Positions 10,901 to 22,900 of a stretch of DNA of 64,000 nucleotides are shown piece by piece (positions within the stretch are counted from its first letter, which is position 1; every line of letters begins with the position of its first letter). The stretch is from Inia geoffrensis. Taxonomy: Eukaryota > Chordata > Mammalia > Artiodactyla > Iniidae. The position numbers were made by a program, and so were the translations under genes. The stretch spans positions 131,688,695-131,752,694 of the forward strand of contig CM070904.1 of assembly GCA_036417435.1 (NCBI GenBank). The letters are read 5' to 3'. The notes beneath the pieces were generated by a model that searched no databases, was not told where the DNA came from, and was given only the letters and a program-made list of their open reading frames with translations.

Positions 10901-13900
10901 ACTGCTGTAAAGTGAAGGCTCTTCCCCTCCACCCCCAGTCCGGCTCCTCAGAGGCAGCCGCCCCTCAAGTCTGCCTTCAGTTTTTCTCGTGGTCGGCGGC
11001 ATTATCACTTTAATTACTTCCACTTTAATACGTAATAACTTGCACACATAATCTCCATTTCTTAGTTTATTAACTCAAGCATCTATTTGTTGACTCCCTG
11101 GTATAAAACGGGGACTTGACCTCAACTGTCTCACACCCCTCCACCTCCACGCTGTCCAATTGTTGCTGTTGTTGTTTTTTTACTATATATGTCAGCTTTA
11201 TGGAGATGGAACTTACGTATGATACTCTGCACCCGTTTGAAGTGTACGATTCAGTAGTTTTTAGTGAATTCGCAGAGTTGTGCAGCCATCACCACAGTCA
11301 ATTATAGAGCATTTCCTGACCCTCAAAAGAACCTCGCATCTGTTAACTGTAACTGTTTCCCTCAACCCTAGGCAACCACTAACACATTGTCTCTGGAGAT
11401 TTCCCCATTCTGGGCTTTCATATGAATGGAGTCACGTGATATGTGGTCTTTTGTCATTGGCTCCTTTCACTTAGCGTCATGTTTTCAGGGTTCATCCGCG
11501 TTGTAGCCTGTGTCAGTATTCCATTCCTTTTTATGGGTGAATAGTATTCACATTTTGTCCCTTCGTCAGTTGATGAACATTTGACGGACACTGGATACTC
11601 TGAACAATGCCATTGTGAGCATTTGTGTAGAAGTCTTTGTGTGGACGAATGTCCTTGCTTCTCTTGAGCATATACCCAGGAGTGGAATTGCTGTGTCATG
11701 TGGTGACTCTGTTTCACCTTTTGCAGTATCTCGGTGTTTAACCCTAACCTCTGTATCCCGCAGTAGCTGCACCATTTTCCATTCCCACCAGCGGTGCCTG
11801 GGGGCTCCAGTTTCTCCATGTGTCCTCCCAGCGTGCGTTAGTGTCTGTGTTTTCTGTAACAGCCGTCCTAGCAGGTGTGAAGTGGGAGCTCATGGGGGTT
11901 TTGATCTGCGTCTCCCTGAGGGCTGATGATGTTGAGCAGGTGCTCATATACTAATAAAAAGACAGAAGTCCTGGCTGGAGCCGCCTTTCCTTTGCTCCCC
12001 TCTGAGCCCCGCAGTGGATGCACCAGCTCCGCCCTTCTCTTGCTGCCCCGCACCGCCCGCCCACCCCGGAGCCCGCCTACTGTCCAGGCCAGCGCTGCTG
12101 CCACTCACTTGCTGGGTATGAGGCAGGGGTCCTTGTCCGTCGGAACCTGGTCCCCTGCCTGCCTCGGCAGTCGGCCCCCACCCTGCTCTCCACAAGTGCA
12201 CCCTGAACGTGGGTGGCCTCTGGATCCTTTCCTACTTCCTGTGGAGTTAGTTCTCGCCTATCAGTGTCCTGGGTGGGTTCTCCCTGATGCTGTTAGTATG
12301 ATGACATCCTCTTTCTGTATTCCGGGCATTGCTCAAAATTCCTTGTCCACAGGTGGTCGCCCTTATTGAGAAATATATCCATTCTCTCGTTTCCGTGGGA
12401 CCTTGAGGGGAAAGTGGGTGTGTTTGTCTTCACCATTTTGAGCCCAAAACCTCGATTGGGTCACCTCTCGTTATTTTCCATCTGCATTAGTAGGCTTCTG
12501 GGTGCCTGGAGCAGCGCCTGGCACATGGTAGGTGCTTAACAAAGGCTGGGTCAGTGCCGAGAGAGGGAAGGTTAAGTACTTAGCGCCTCAAGATGCTCCC
12601 ATGAACTGAGGGTGTCTCAGCTGCTTGCAGGTCCCTTAGAGGCGGAACAGGGTATCCCCAGACAGCCCCCCAACCGAAACTCATTGACAAAGCCTTCAAG
12701 CCAGTTGTCTGTGGGCGGGGCGATAAAGGGGGGCTCATATTCCTTCTTCAAAGTTTTCTGAACCTTTATGATAAATTGCTTTTTTCACTGTGTCTAAGTA
12801 AACGTTCCAGAAAGGATACTTTGTGGGTTTGACCTCATACTTGTGTCTTACTCCTCAGAGGTCAGCTTTGTCCCCGTGTCCAAGGTGAATGGGCAGGTGG
12901 AGGCTGAGGACATCCTGGCGGCCGTCCGCCCGGCCACGTGCCTCGTGACCATCATGCTGGCCAATAACGAGACAGGCGTCATCATGGTGAGTCGCTGCCC
13001 CTCTTAGGAAGATGGAACGGGGACCCCAGCTTCCCAGCCCCGCCTCTTCTTTCCCCTGTTCTTCCACCCGGGAACCTTTTGGTGCATCCTCATTAACAGC
13101 TCCTCATTTCTCTCATTCCGTCTCATCAAATCAACACACTCAGCCATGTGTTTCTCCCTCCCCAGCCGGTGCCTGAGATCAGCCGGCGAGTCCGAACCCT
13201 GAACCAGCAGCGGGCGGCAGGCGGGCTGCCAGAGGTGCTCGTGCACACGGACGCCGCCCAGGCCTTGGGGAAGCGGCGCGTGGATGTGCGGGACCTGGGT
13301 GTGGACTTCCTGACCGTCGTGGGCCACAAGGTGCGTCCATCCGCCTTACTGCCCTCCTGCTGGGGAGACGCCTCGATGCCCGCGAGCCTCACCTGCGAGC
13401 AGAGCCCGCGGCCCCGCTCATCCTCCGTCACCGGTGCACCCGGCGCACATGCCGAGCGAGGCCCTGGGTCATGGTGATGGGCAGACCGTGGCCCCGCCCT
13501 TGGCAGCTCAGAGGAGAGCCTGTCAGAGCTAGGATGCCGAGGGCTGAGTGCCCACCGGGAATGCTGGGCAGCGCAGCCCATAGCGGGCAGGAGGGGAAGC
13601 CAGGCAAGGCCGTCGGGGGAGGGGGGAGGGGGAGAGGCAGGGTCGGGGGGAGGATGCGGGGAGTGGAGGTCACAGGTGGGTTTAGCCTGGGAGTGAGTGA
13701 GCTCTGCAGCCCGGAGAGTGCGTGCAGACCCCTCCTCAGCCCACTCAGCCCCACACCCAGAGACGGAAGATGCAGGGTTCAAGAATGATGGCTTCTCTAA
13801 CTTGACTTAAACTGTGGCTCTGAGTGTGAGGGTGTGGTTTTCACGGCCCTCGTCTCGAGGCTGTGCTGGGGAAGTAGTTAACAGTGAAGACCCTTCTGAA

Positions 13901-16900
13901 GCTTTTGCTCATCTTTCCAGCAGCTGACTAGAAGCTGGAGTATTTTTAGTAATTTCCCCTCAGCTGGTTCCCAAGGGAGTGGGGTTCTGGCCTGACACGG
14001 CGGCCCTTGAGATTTCTAGCTAATGTGGATTTGAGAGCATGGAGTCATCCGCAGGACAGCCCTTGGCCATCTCTCTCTCCAGCCCCTCTCCTTCACAGAG
14101 TCCCGCACGCACCGTGCAGGTGCTCTGCTGCCCCCGAGCTGGGGGCCAGAGTCCAGCACCTGCCCCCACCCGAAGGCTTCTGTGACCCCCGCGTGTCCGC
14201 AGTGGGGACGGGTGGCCACCTGCGGGACCGGAGGAGATGGGCCCAGACGTCGTAGAGCATCTCTGTGGGCCTCTCAATACGTACATTGAGAAGGTCCCCA
14301 GAAGGTTCTTGTTGAATAAAGGACTGACTTTTCTTTCAGTTCTATGGCCCCAGGATTGGAGCGCTTTATGTCCGAGGGCTCGGTGAACTCACCCCTCTGT
14401 ACCCTATGCTGTTTGGAGGTGGACAAGAACGGAATTTCAGGCCAGGGTAAGGTAAAAGTTTAACGAGGTGTCTGGCCCGCTGGCTGTGTTGTCTGTATGT
14501 AGGGCAGTGGCCCTCCCGTCTCTTGGAAGCACGGTGATAGCACAGCGCTCTTATCTCCGCTGAGTCAGACGTGGCTCCACTGGCCGGCTCTACACTTAGG
14601 GCTCCCAGATCTGCAGTCTCGTTGGGGATGATTCAAAGCAGATGAAGGAAGTCTCTTTCAGCTGCTTCAAAGCATCCAGTTCCTTTTGTTATTTTGGCCC
14701 CAGCCCAGCAGAGAGGTGCCACCGGAGCCCCCCGGCTGAGATGTGCTGCCCTTCTCTTAACTGTGGGGTGAGCAGGGCCACATAGAAGCACCTGATTTCC
14801 TCTCTGAAAGCCCCCTGTGTCCCCATGACCTGCAGGGGTGTTTTAACCAGGGAATGAGGTGGCACCAGCACCACACGTGTTGTCAGAAACTTGATAACAA
14901 GAGGAAGAAACAGACGACATGTGGTGAGTTCCCTGGGGTTTCTCTTGCTTTCCTTTATCCAGAATTAGAGCAGAAGAAGACGGCAACTGAGAAACACCAA
15001 TAAGGGCTGACGAAAAATGCCCAAGAAAGCCCTCTCTCTCCAGCCAGTGGACCAGGGAAAGGAGAGCCTAACAATACAGAGAACTTTTAGACAATACCTG
15101 CTTTTCTCCAGCCAGTCACCATGGTAAACTGCTGCTACCCCCACCTGTGCCACAAAGGAGAGTAGGGAGCCCAGACTTCACCCACACAGGCTGTGACAGG
15201 AGCCCCACACCCCTCCTGTGTCAGACAGGGCCTAGTGAAGAGCCAGGACTTTTGCCTCACCACAGTCGTGCACCCCACCAAGGTGTCAGTGGAGACCTAG
15301 TGGGCACCCTGAGCTTCCATCCATACCCATCACTAACAAGGTGCGTTCTCCTCTTGGATGTTGACACAGGCCGAAGAGGGCACCTGGACGCCTACCCCCG
15401 CTTGGCAGTAGTCAGTTGGCACACTCCTCCTGCCAGAGGAAGGTCAAAAAAAGACAGCTAATACGGAAGGGTTAAGAAACATCCAGACTCATAACGACAT
15501 GGGGCTGTCCAGGTTTCAACTGAAAATCGCTCATCATACTGAGAACCAGAAAGATCTTAAATCAGAGAAAAAAGACGATCAAGAGATGCCAACACTGAGA
15601 TGACAAAGATGTTAGAATTATCTGATAAGAGATTTTAAGGCAAAAACAATAAAAATGCTTTAATGAGCAATTATGAACACCCTTGAAACAGAAGAACTAG
15701 AAAGTGTCAGCAAAGAAGAAGAAGATGTAGAGAAGAACTAAACAGAAATTTTAGAACTAAAAACTACAACAGCCGAAGTAAAAAGCTCAGTGGACAGGCT
15801 CACCAGCAGAACAGGGGCAACAGAGGAAAGAGTGAACTGAAAGAACAATAGAAGTAACCAATATAAAAAACAGACAGGAAGTAGACTGGAAGAAGATTGA
15901 ACAGAGCCTCCGGGGACCTGTGGGACTATAGCAAAAGATCTAACATTCATTTCGTGGAGTCCTGGAGGGACAGGAGAAAGAGGGTGGGATGAAAAAGAAC
16001 TTGAAGAAACAATGGCTGAAAACTTCCCAAACTTGGCAAGAGACATAAACCCACAGATTCAAGAAGCTGAACAAAACCCAAACAGGATAAACCAAAAGGG
16101 ATCTACCCTAAGACGTAAAAAGTACGCTTTCGTAAAAGAAAGACAAAAATCTTGAAGGCAGCCAGAGGAAAGAATAAATAACACCTTATCTATAGGAAAA
16201 ACATAATTCGAATGACAGTAGATTACTCATCTGAAGCCATGGAGGCCAGAGAAAGTATGCAAAAATTTTCAAGTGCTCAAAGAAAATAACTGTCAAGCCA
16301 AATTAAAAACACAGCAGAAATATCCTTCAGGAACGAAGAGGAAATCAAGACATTCTCAGATGAAGGAGAAAACTAACAGAATTTGTCACCAGAAAACCTA
16401 TGCTAAAAATGACTAAAGAAGTTCTTCACACAGAAAGGAAACAGTAAAAGAAGGAACCTTGGAACATGAGAGAGAAAGAGCATGGTAAACAAAAATATGG
16501 GTAAATAGGGGGCTTCCCTGGTCGCGCAGTGGTTGAGAGTCCGCCTGCCGATGCAGGGGACACGGGTTCGTGCCCCGGTCCGGGAAGATCCCACGTGCCG
16601 CGGAGCGGCTGGACCCGTGAGCCATGGCCATTGAGCCTGCACGTCCGGAGCCTGTGCTCCACAACGGGAGAGGCCACAACAGTGAGAGGCCTGTGTACCA
16701 CAAAAAAAAAAAAAAAAAAAAAAAGAAAGAAAAGTAAATAAAATAGACTTTCCTTCTCTTCAGTTTTCTAAATTATGTTTGATGGCCTAAGCAAAAATCA
16801 TAGCACTGTCTGATGTGTTTCAAAATGTATGTGGAAGAAATAGTTAAGATAATTATATTATGAATGAGGGAGGGTAAAGGGATGTAAAAGGAGGTAAGGT

Positions 16901-19900
16901 TCCTGTTCTTCCCTTGAACTTCTGAAAAGTGTTTAAGTAACCCACAGAAAGGGAGGAAAAAGAAAACAGAGAAAAAATAAAATGGAAGACTTAAGCCCGA
17001 ACATCAACAATTACATTAAATGTAAATGGTATAAATATACCAATTAAAAGGCAGAGATTGGCAGAATAAAAATTTAAAAAACTGATCCAACTCTATGCAG
17101 TGTATAAGAAACTTGCTTCAAATATAGCAAGAGGCAAGTTAAAAGTAAAGGTTGGAAAAAAGTGTATCACACTAACATTAAGGGAAGCAGGAATGGCTAT
17201 ATAACATGAGATAAAAGAGACTCCAGAGCAAAGAAAATAGAAAATTACCGGGGATGGGGGAGGCAGGGGGAATTATATAATGATAAAAGAATCAGTCCGC
17301 CAAGAAGACATAGCAATCCTAATGTGGAGCACTAAACAGTAGAGCTGAAAAATATGTGGGGAAAAAAAAACCCAAACTAAACTGAAAGGAAAAATAGACA
17401 AATCCACAATTATAGATGGAGACTTCAACACCCTTCCCTCAACAATGGATAGAGTACAACTAGACAAAAATTGGCTAAGGTATAGAAGAACGCAATAACA
17501 CCCATCAACCAACAGGATCTAATCAACCTGTTTGGAACACTCCACCCAACAAGAGCAAAATACAAATTCTTTTTTTTTTCTTTGGTGGTACGCGGGCCTC
17601 TCACTGCCATGGGCTCTCCCATTGCAGAGCACAGGCTCCGGACGCACAGGCTCAGCGGCCATGGCTCACGGGCCCAGCTGCTCCGCGGCATGTGGGATCT
17701 CCCCGGACCGGGGCACGAACCCGTGTCCCCTGCATCGGCAGGCGGACTCTCAACCACTGCGCCACCAGGGAAGCCCGAAGAGTAGTTTTTCAGTTTGTTA
17801 CATCAGTGTATGGGAACCACTGGTCTTCGGGGGTGTTCCTGTCTCCTCCTGCACAGCCCCCCTGAACACACACACTACGCCCCAAGTCTCTAGTAACAAA
17901 AGATTCATCCCATATTACAGCTGAGAGGCTTCAGCTGAAATGTCAGCTGAAGGGAATGGAGTGGGGAGTGAGTTCCTCAGACCCTCACCTGGTTTGGCAG
18001 GGGGACCAAAGAGGGGGGGGGCTCTGGGGCCTGCAGTCGGAGGAGGGCTTTCTCCTGGGTAGGAGGTGGGTCCAGGTAGAATTGTCACTTGGACACCCAC
18101 TGTATATTGCCCACAGTGGGCCATGTCTACTGTCCCTGGGCGATGACGAGGGTTTGGGGGCTGGCAGCTGCCCTTGTTTAAGAAAGATGTTGGTGTGACT
18201 GTTTTTATTTGAACACCTGACTTTCAGATAGACAGGATTCCTTCCTGGGATGTTTGTTAATCGCTTTGCATGGAAATAGCATTGAATCCCTTGTCTCTTA
18301 CAGGACAGAGAACACCCCGATGATTGCCGGCCTTGGGAAGGTAAGCCTTGGTGACCTTGGACAGCGGAAGCCGTTGAGTTGTCCATCGATGTCTTCCTCC
18401 TGTGTTTCCGCCTCACTCTCACACCACTGCCACACTCACCACACTTCTGACACCAGATGTGTGGGGTTGGGGGTCCCCACCCAGCACTTCTGTGGCACCA
18501 GCTGAATTTCCTACAATTCAATTCTGACACTGTCTACCCAGAGTTACTGTCAGAGTCCACAGGCTAAGGGCTCAGTTGTGGGCACCCGCAACTTCAGATG
18601 CCAACCGACACCTGCACTTCTGACCAACCGGCTCTAAATCAGAGCTTCCCATGGCCCCCTCCTTGAATTCAATGTATTTGCTAGAACAGCTCACAGAACT
18701 CAGAGAAACTAGATTACTGGTTTATTATGAAAGGTTGTGATAAAGGATACAGGTGAACATCCAGAAGGAAGGGGAGTGTAGGGTAGGGGATGTGGGAAGG
18801 GGCTTCCATGCCCTCTCCAGGCACCAGCCTCCTGGTACCTCTGTGATCAGCAGCCGGAAGCTCTCTGAACCCACACTGTTGAGGTTTCTATGGAGGCTTT
18901 GATCAGTCATCAACTCCGTTTCCAGCCCCTCTCCCATCTCTACAAAAATTCCAGGCTTCTCATCAGGGCTCGGTGACCAGCCCCTATCCAGGAGCCCACC
19001 CAGGGTCGCCTCATTAGGGCAAAAGACACTGTCACCCAGGAAGTTCCAAGGGATTTAGGAGCTCGGCAGCAGGAAGCAGAGCCCAAGACCAAATATTAGA
19101 ATAAAGGCTGCTCCTCATGCTTAGGAAATTCCAAGGGTCTCAGGACCTCTGTGCCTGGTCCAGGGCGGAGGCCAGAGCGCGTATTTTCTATGATCTCACA
19201 TCAGTTTCCCAGCAGCTTTAATAGGTATCCTGGCTTTAGGAGAGATCACGTTCATGATCCCAAGAAACAGAACAACATAAGAGGAACCTTGAATTGTATT
19301 TATCAGCCTGGAGGTGTGCTTTTTAAGATCTGTGGAGTGGGTTTCATACGCTTAGCATTTAAAAGGGAAGCATCTTTTCTCAAGTCTCTTCTAATATTAA
19401 AAGCAATGACGTCACGACCACAGGTTTGCTCATCCCCTGGGTCCAGTTACCCCCCGTCCCCCGAGATGGGGACAGAGGGGCAGCTTCTTAAAGATCTTCC
19501 TGATGAGGATTAGATGGCGGCGCAGCAGCAGCAGGCCCCTCCGCTCCCTTCTGCAGCCGTGACCCTTTCCTCGCTCCTGGCTTGCACCTGTGCCCGGGCC
19601 CTCTGACCCTGCTGTCACTGGGGGTGGGTGGCACACCATTGTCGCCCCCTCCCCTTGCTCAGCCTGGCCCTCCTCGGTGTGGTCTGGCTCGGGACACGCC
19701 CCGCCCCCTCTCCCCCTGGGAGGTGTGTCCTGGCCCCCCTGGGGCGAGCCAAGGTCTCTCCGCTGCCTTCCATCCCTTCCCCGTGTGCCGGCTGAAGAAA
19801 GGCGCCCCCCTGCGGCCGCCCCCTGCCCTGCACCCTCACAGTCCTCTGCCAGGGTGTTCCTCGCCCAGCCTTTAAAACCGGCCTCCCATGGTCCTCACCG

Positions 19901-22900
19901 CCTCGGCCTCTTCCCGGGTCCTCCGCCCCACGGAGCAGCCCACACGCACTCTCACCCCCTGCCCTTCTCCTGACGCCTGCTCTGCCCCCCGGAAGCTGGT
20001 CGAGGTCGAAGTCCGCACTCCGCCCTGTGACCTCCTCCTGCTGTGGGACCACTTCTCCCCCTAGAGGTTCCTTCTCTGCCTCTTCACCCGTCAGCCTCCT
20101 GGGGGCCGGCCCAGCCTCCTCTCCCTCTCGCTGTGCTCACGCTGTCCCGGGGCTCTGATGCCAGCCTGTGCTCCGGTCTTGGACTTGACGTCTCAGGGCA
20201 GGTCCTGACCTGCTGGGAGGCCCACGTCCCACCTGCTTCCTCAACGTGTCCTCTGAGCCCACGTGTGTCCTGCTCTCTCTTCTGCATCGTTGGCGCCTCT
20301 CCCCGTGGTGCCTCCTGCCACCCAGGCTCTCAGCTGAGAAATCTAGGAGGTGCCCTTGATCTGCCCTGTCCCATCCCCTGCACCTGATGCAGCAGCCGGG
20401 CCTGTCTGTTCAGTCTCCACAAGAGGTCCGGGACCTGCCTCTTGTACCGACTCTAGGCCGGATCATCCCCGTCTTGTGTGTGGACGCCTCGTCCATTCTC
20501 CACGTAGCATCCAGTTCTAACACACAGATCAGAGCAGCTCACCCCTTCCTCAAAATCCACGTGCATCTGCCTTGTGTTTAGGCTCAGATCCCGCCTGTCA
20601 TGGGGCCTCTGGGGCGCCGTCCCCCTCGCTCACTCTGTTCCAGGAGTGCTCGCCTTTCCGCCTGCAGGGCCTCTGCCTGGAATGCCCTTCCCCGCTGCCC
20701 CGAGTTCCCGTCACGGCGCCCATCCATCGGTCTGCCGTGGGCACCTCTTCCCTGGTGTGTCTGTCCCTGGGATGGACGTGTCTTCAGGACTGGGATTGCC
20801 TTTGGTCACTGGCTAGGGACTCTCCAGCGCCTGGGGTATCGGGAAGCCTGAAAAAGTAAATTCCTGTTAACACGTGAAGGGTTCTCGGCACTTATCCCGG
20901 CCCCAGTCACACGGTCAGCGCGTACTGTGTATTTGTGAGGTTCCAGAGAATGAGCAATTTGAGGCCGTGTCACCTGTCTGCCTTCGGGGAGAATCACCTC
21001 TGCTGCTTACAGCTGTCTTGCTCCCTTTGTTTCACCGTAAGTGAGGGGCCCTCCTGTGTCCCTAGGCGGCTGAGCTGGTGACAGAGAAGTGTGAGGCCTA
21101 CGAAGCCCACATGCGGGCTGTGCGCGACTACCTGGAGGAGAGGCTGGCGGTGAGTGCCCATGGCCCAGAGTGCTGGGGACAGCGGGGCCGAGACCCCCAA
21201 GGCGGGCTCCAGACCGGGCGACTTTCTCACAGACACGTGACAGAAATACCAGAGACGGAATACCTCAGGGTTGTGTGAAGACGATCCAAATGTATTCAGA
21301 AGTTTTTTCTCCCAGTTAACTTTGCTCTCCATAGTCAGTCTCCCTGACTATTATCAGTCGATGCTTATCAGTAAGTTAATCATTCTGTGTGTTGAGGGTG
21401 AGGTTTTTTTTTTCCTGCCACACAGTGTGGCTTCTGAGACCTTAGTTCCCCAACCAGGGATTGGACCCAGGCGCTCAGCAGTGAGAGTTCAGAGCCCTAA
21501 CCACCGGACCGCCAGGGAATTCCCGAGAGTGAGGTTTTGTTTTCCAGAAAGTCTGAAGTTCAAACAGTTGGGGGGAGAGGGCTTCGAAGATGTTACTGCA
21601 TATTCTGTTAATTTTCCAGGCTGAGTTTGGTGAGAGAATCCATCTGAACAGCCAGTTTCCAGGCACTGAGCGACTCCCCAACACCTGTAACTTCTCCATC
21701 CAGGGACCCCAGCTGCAAGGTGACGACTGCCCCCAGCTCTCCCTGGCTGGGGGGCTGGGCTGGGCTGGGCTGGGCGCAGCCTGAGCTGTGGGGAGGCGTG
21801 GGCACTGGCCAAGGGCAGGGTCACCCCACCAGGCACTGTCCCGTGGTGGTGGGGCTCTGGGCACAGCTGCTGACCTGCTCCGGGTGCTAAGGCTCTGGAC
21901 ACAGCACAGCGGCGCTCAGCTCTCACAGGGTCCTAGCCCCGCCCCAAAGATGTGAGGGACGGAGATAAAGTGAACTGAATTTTAGGCTAGTTTGTCCATC
22001 TTTGTCTGCGATTCTTACAAAACATTTTATGAGGGTCAGGAAAGTTGAGGCAACCAAGTGAAAACTGGCCCAGAGTCAGGCTGAAGTGCAGATCTGTGGG
22101 CTTCATTAGTTCCTGCGATCTCTGCCTCCCAGCTGGAAAAGTTAGGGTTCGGGTTAGGATTAGGTTTGGGGTTAGCGTTAGGATTAGCCATAGGGCGACT
22201 CGTATCCCAGACGCGTAGGACTTGGCTGCCCGGAGTCCCTGAGGCTTGAGTCCTGGGTGCAGAGCATCCTGTTTGTCTGGGAGGAGACTACGGTGGCCCC
22301 GAGAGCACGGGAGAGCCGACCTGAAGGGCAGTTTTCATCTCGTAGAAGAGGTCGTTGCCTCGTGGTCACTCTGAGAAACAGGGCAGCATGTTTGCACCAT
22401 GAAGAAACCCTGGGGCGGCCGTCACCGGGTCTGCAGTGCATCCTTGCTGGGAAGGAAGCACATTGCTAACTCTCCAGATCTCCCTGCCGTGGGAAGGGAA
22501 GTTCCTCCCTCTAGTGTCTTCTCCCCTTTTTCTGGGGGCAGACTTTATATTCTGTGATGACCTGTGTTAATTCAAATGAGACAGGCTGTTCGTTTTAATG
22601 AAATCAGCAGTCATCGGTGTTGGGTTTTTTTTGTTTATGTTTTTGGGTTTTTTTTGTCTGCGCCACGTGGCTTGTGGGATTTTTAGTTCCCCGACCAGGG
22701 ATCGAACCCGGGTCCTCGGCAGTAAGAGGGCAGAGTCGTACCCACTGGACCGCCAGGGAATTCCCATCATTGTATTTTTTTAAATCTCTGTGCCTGTGAA
22801 GGAAGAGGGAAGTGCCTTCTAGCTTAACACAGATAGCTCCCAATGTCTCTCCCTTTAGAAAACGGAGACGTCGAGTTAGACGTTATTACCAGGACAACGC

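Larger units (their letters stand above)
9653..12858 (+). other. SCLY: SCLY intron (probably intron 4)
   Basis: A 3.2 kb intron with one sense SINE, an antisense L1M 3' end and an MIR/L2-like scrap at 12495-12545 (GCCTGGCACATGGTAGGTG). The rest is unremarkable. Confidence 0.7.
14447..18303 (+). other. SCLY: SCLY intron (probably intron 7)
   Basis: A 3.9 kb intron mostly occupied by a long old L1 with one SINE nested in it and another at its broken 3' edge. 14460-14880 is unique-looking, with no gene signal. Confidence 0.75.
18341..21065 (+). other. SCLY: SCLY intron (probably intron 8)
   Basis: A 2.7 kb intron with an LTR-like repeat and an L2 fragment. 19200-20080 is C/T-rich, with no supported gene. 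Confidence 0.7.
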
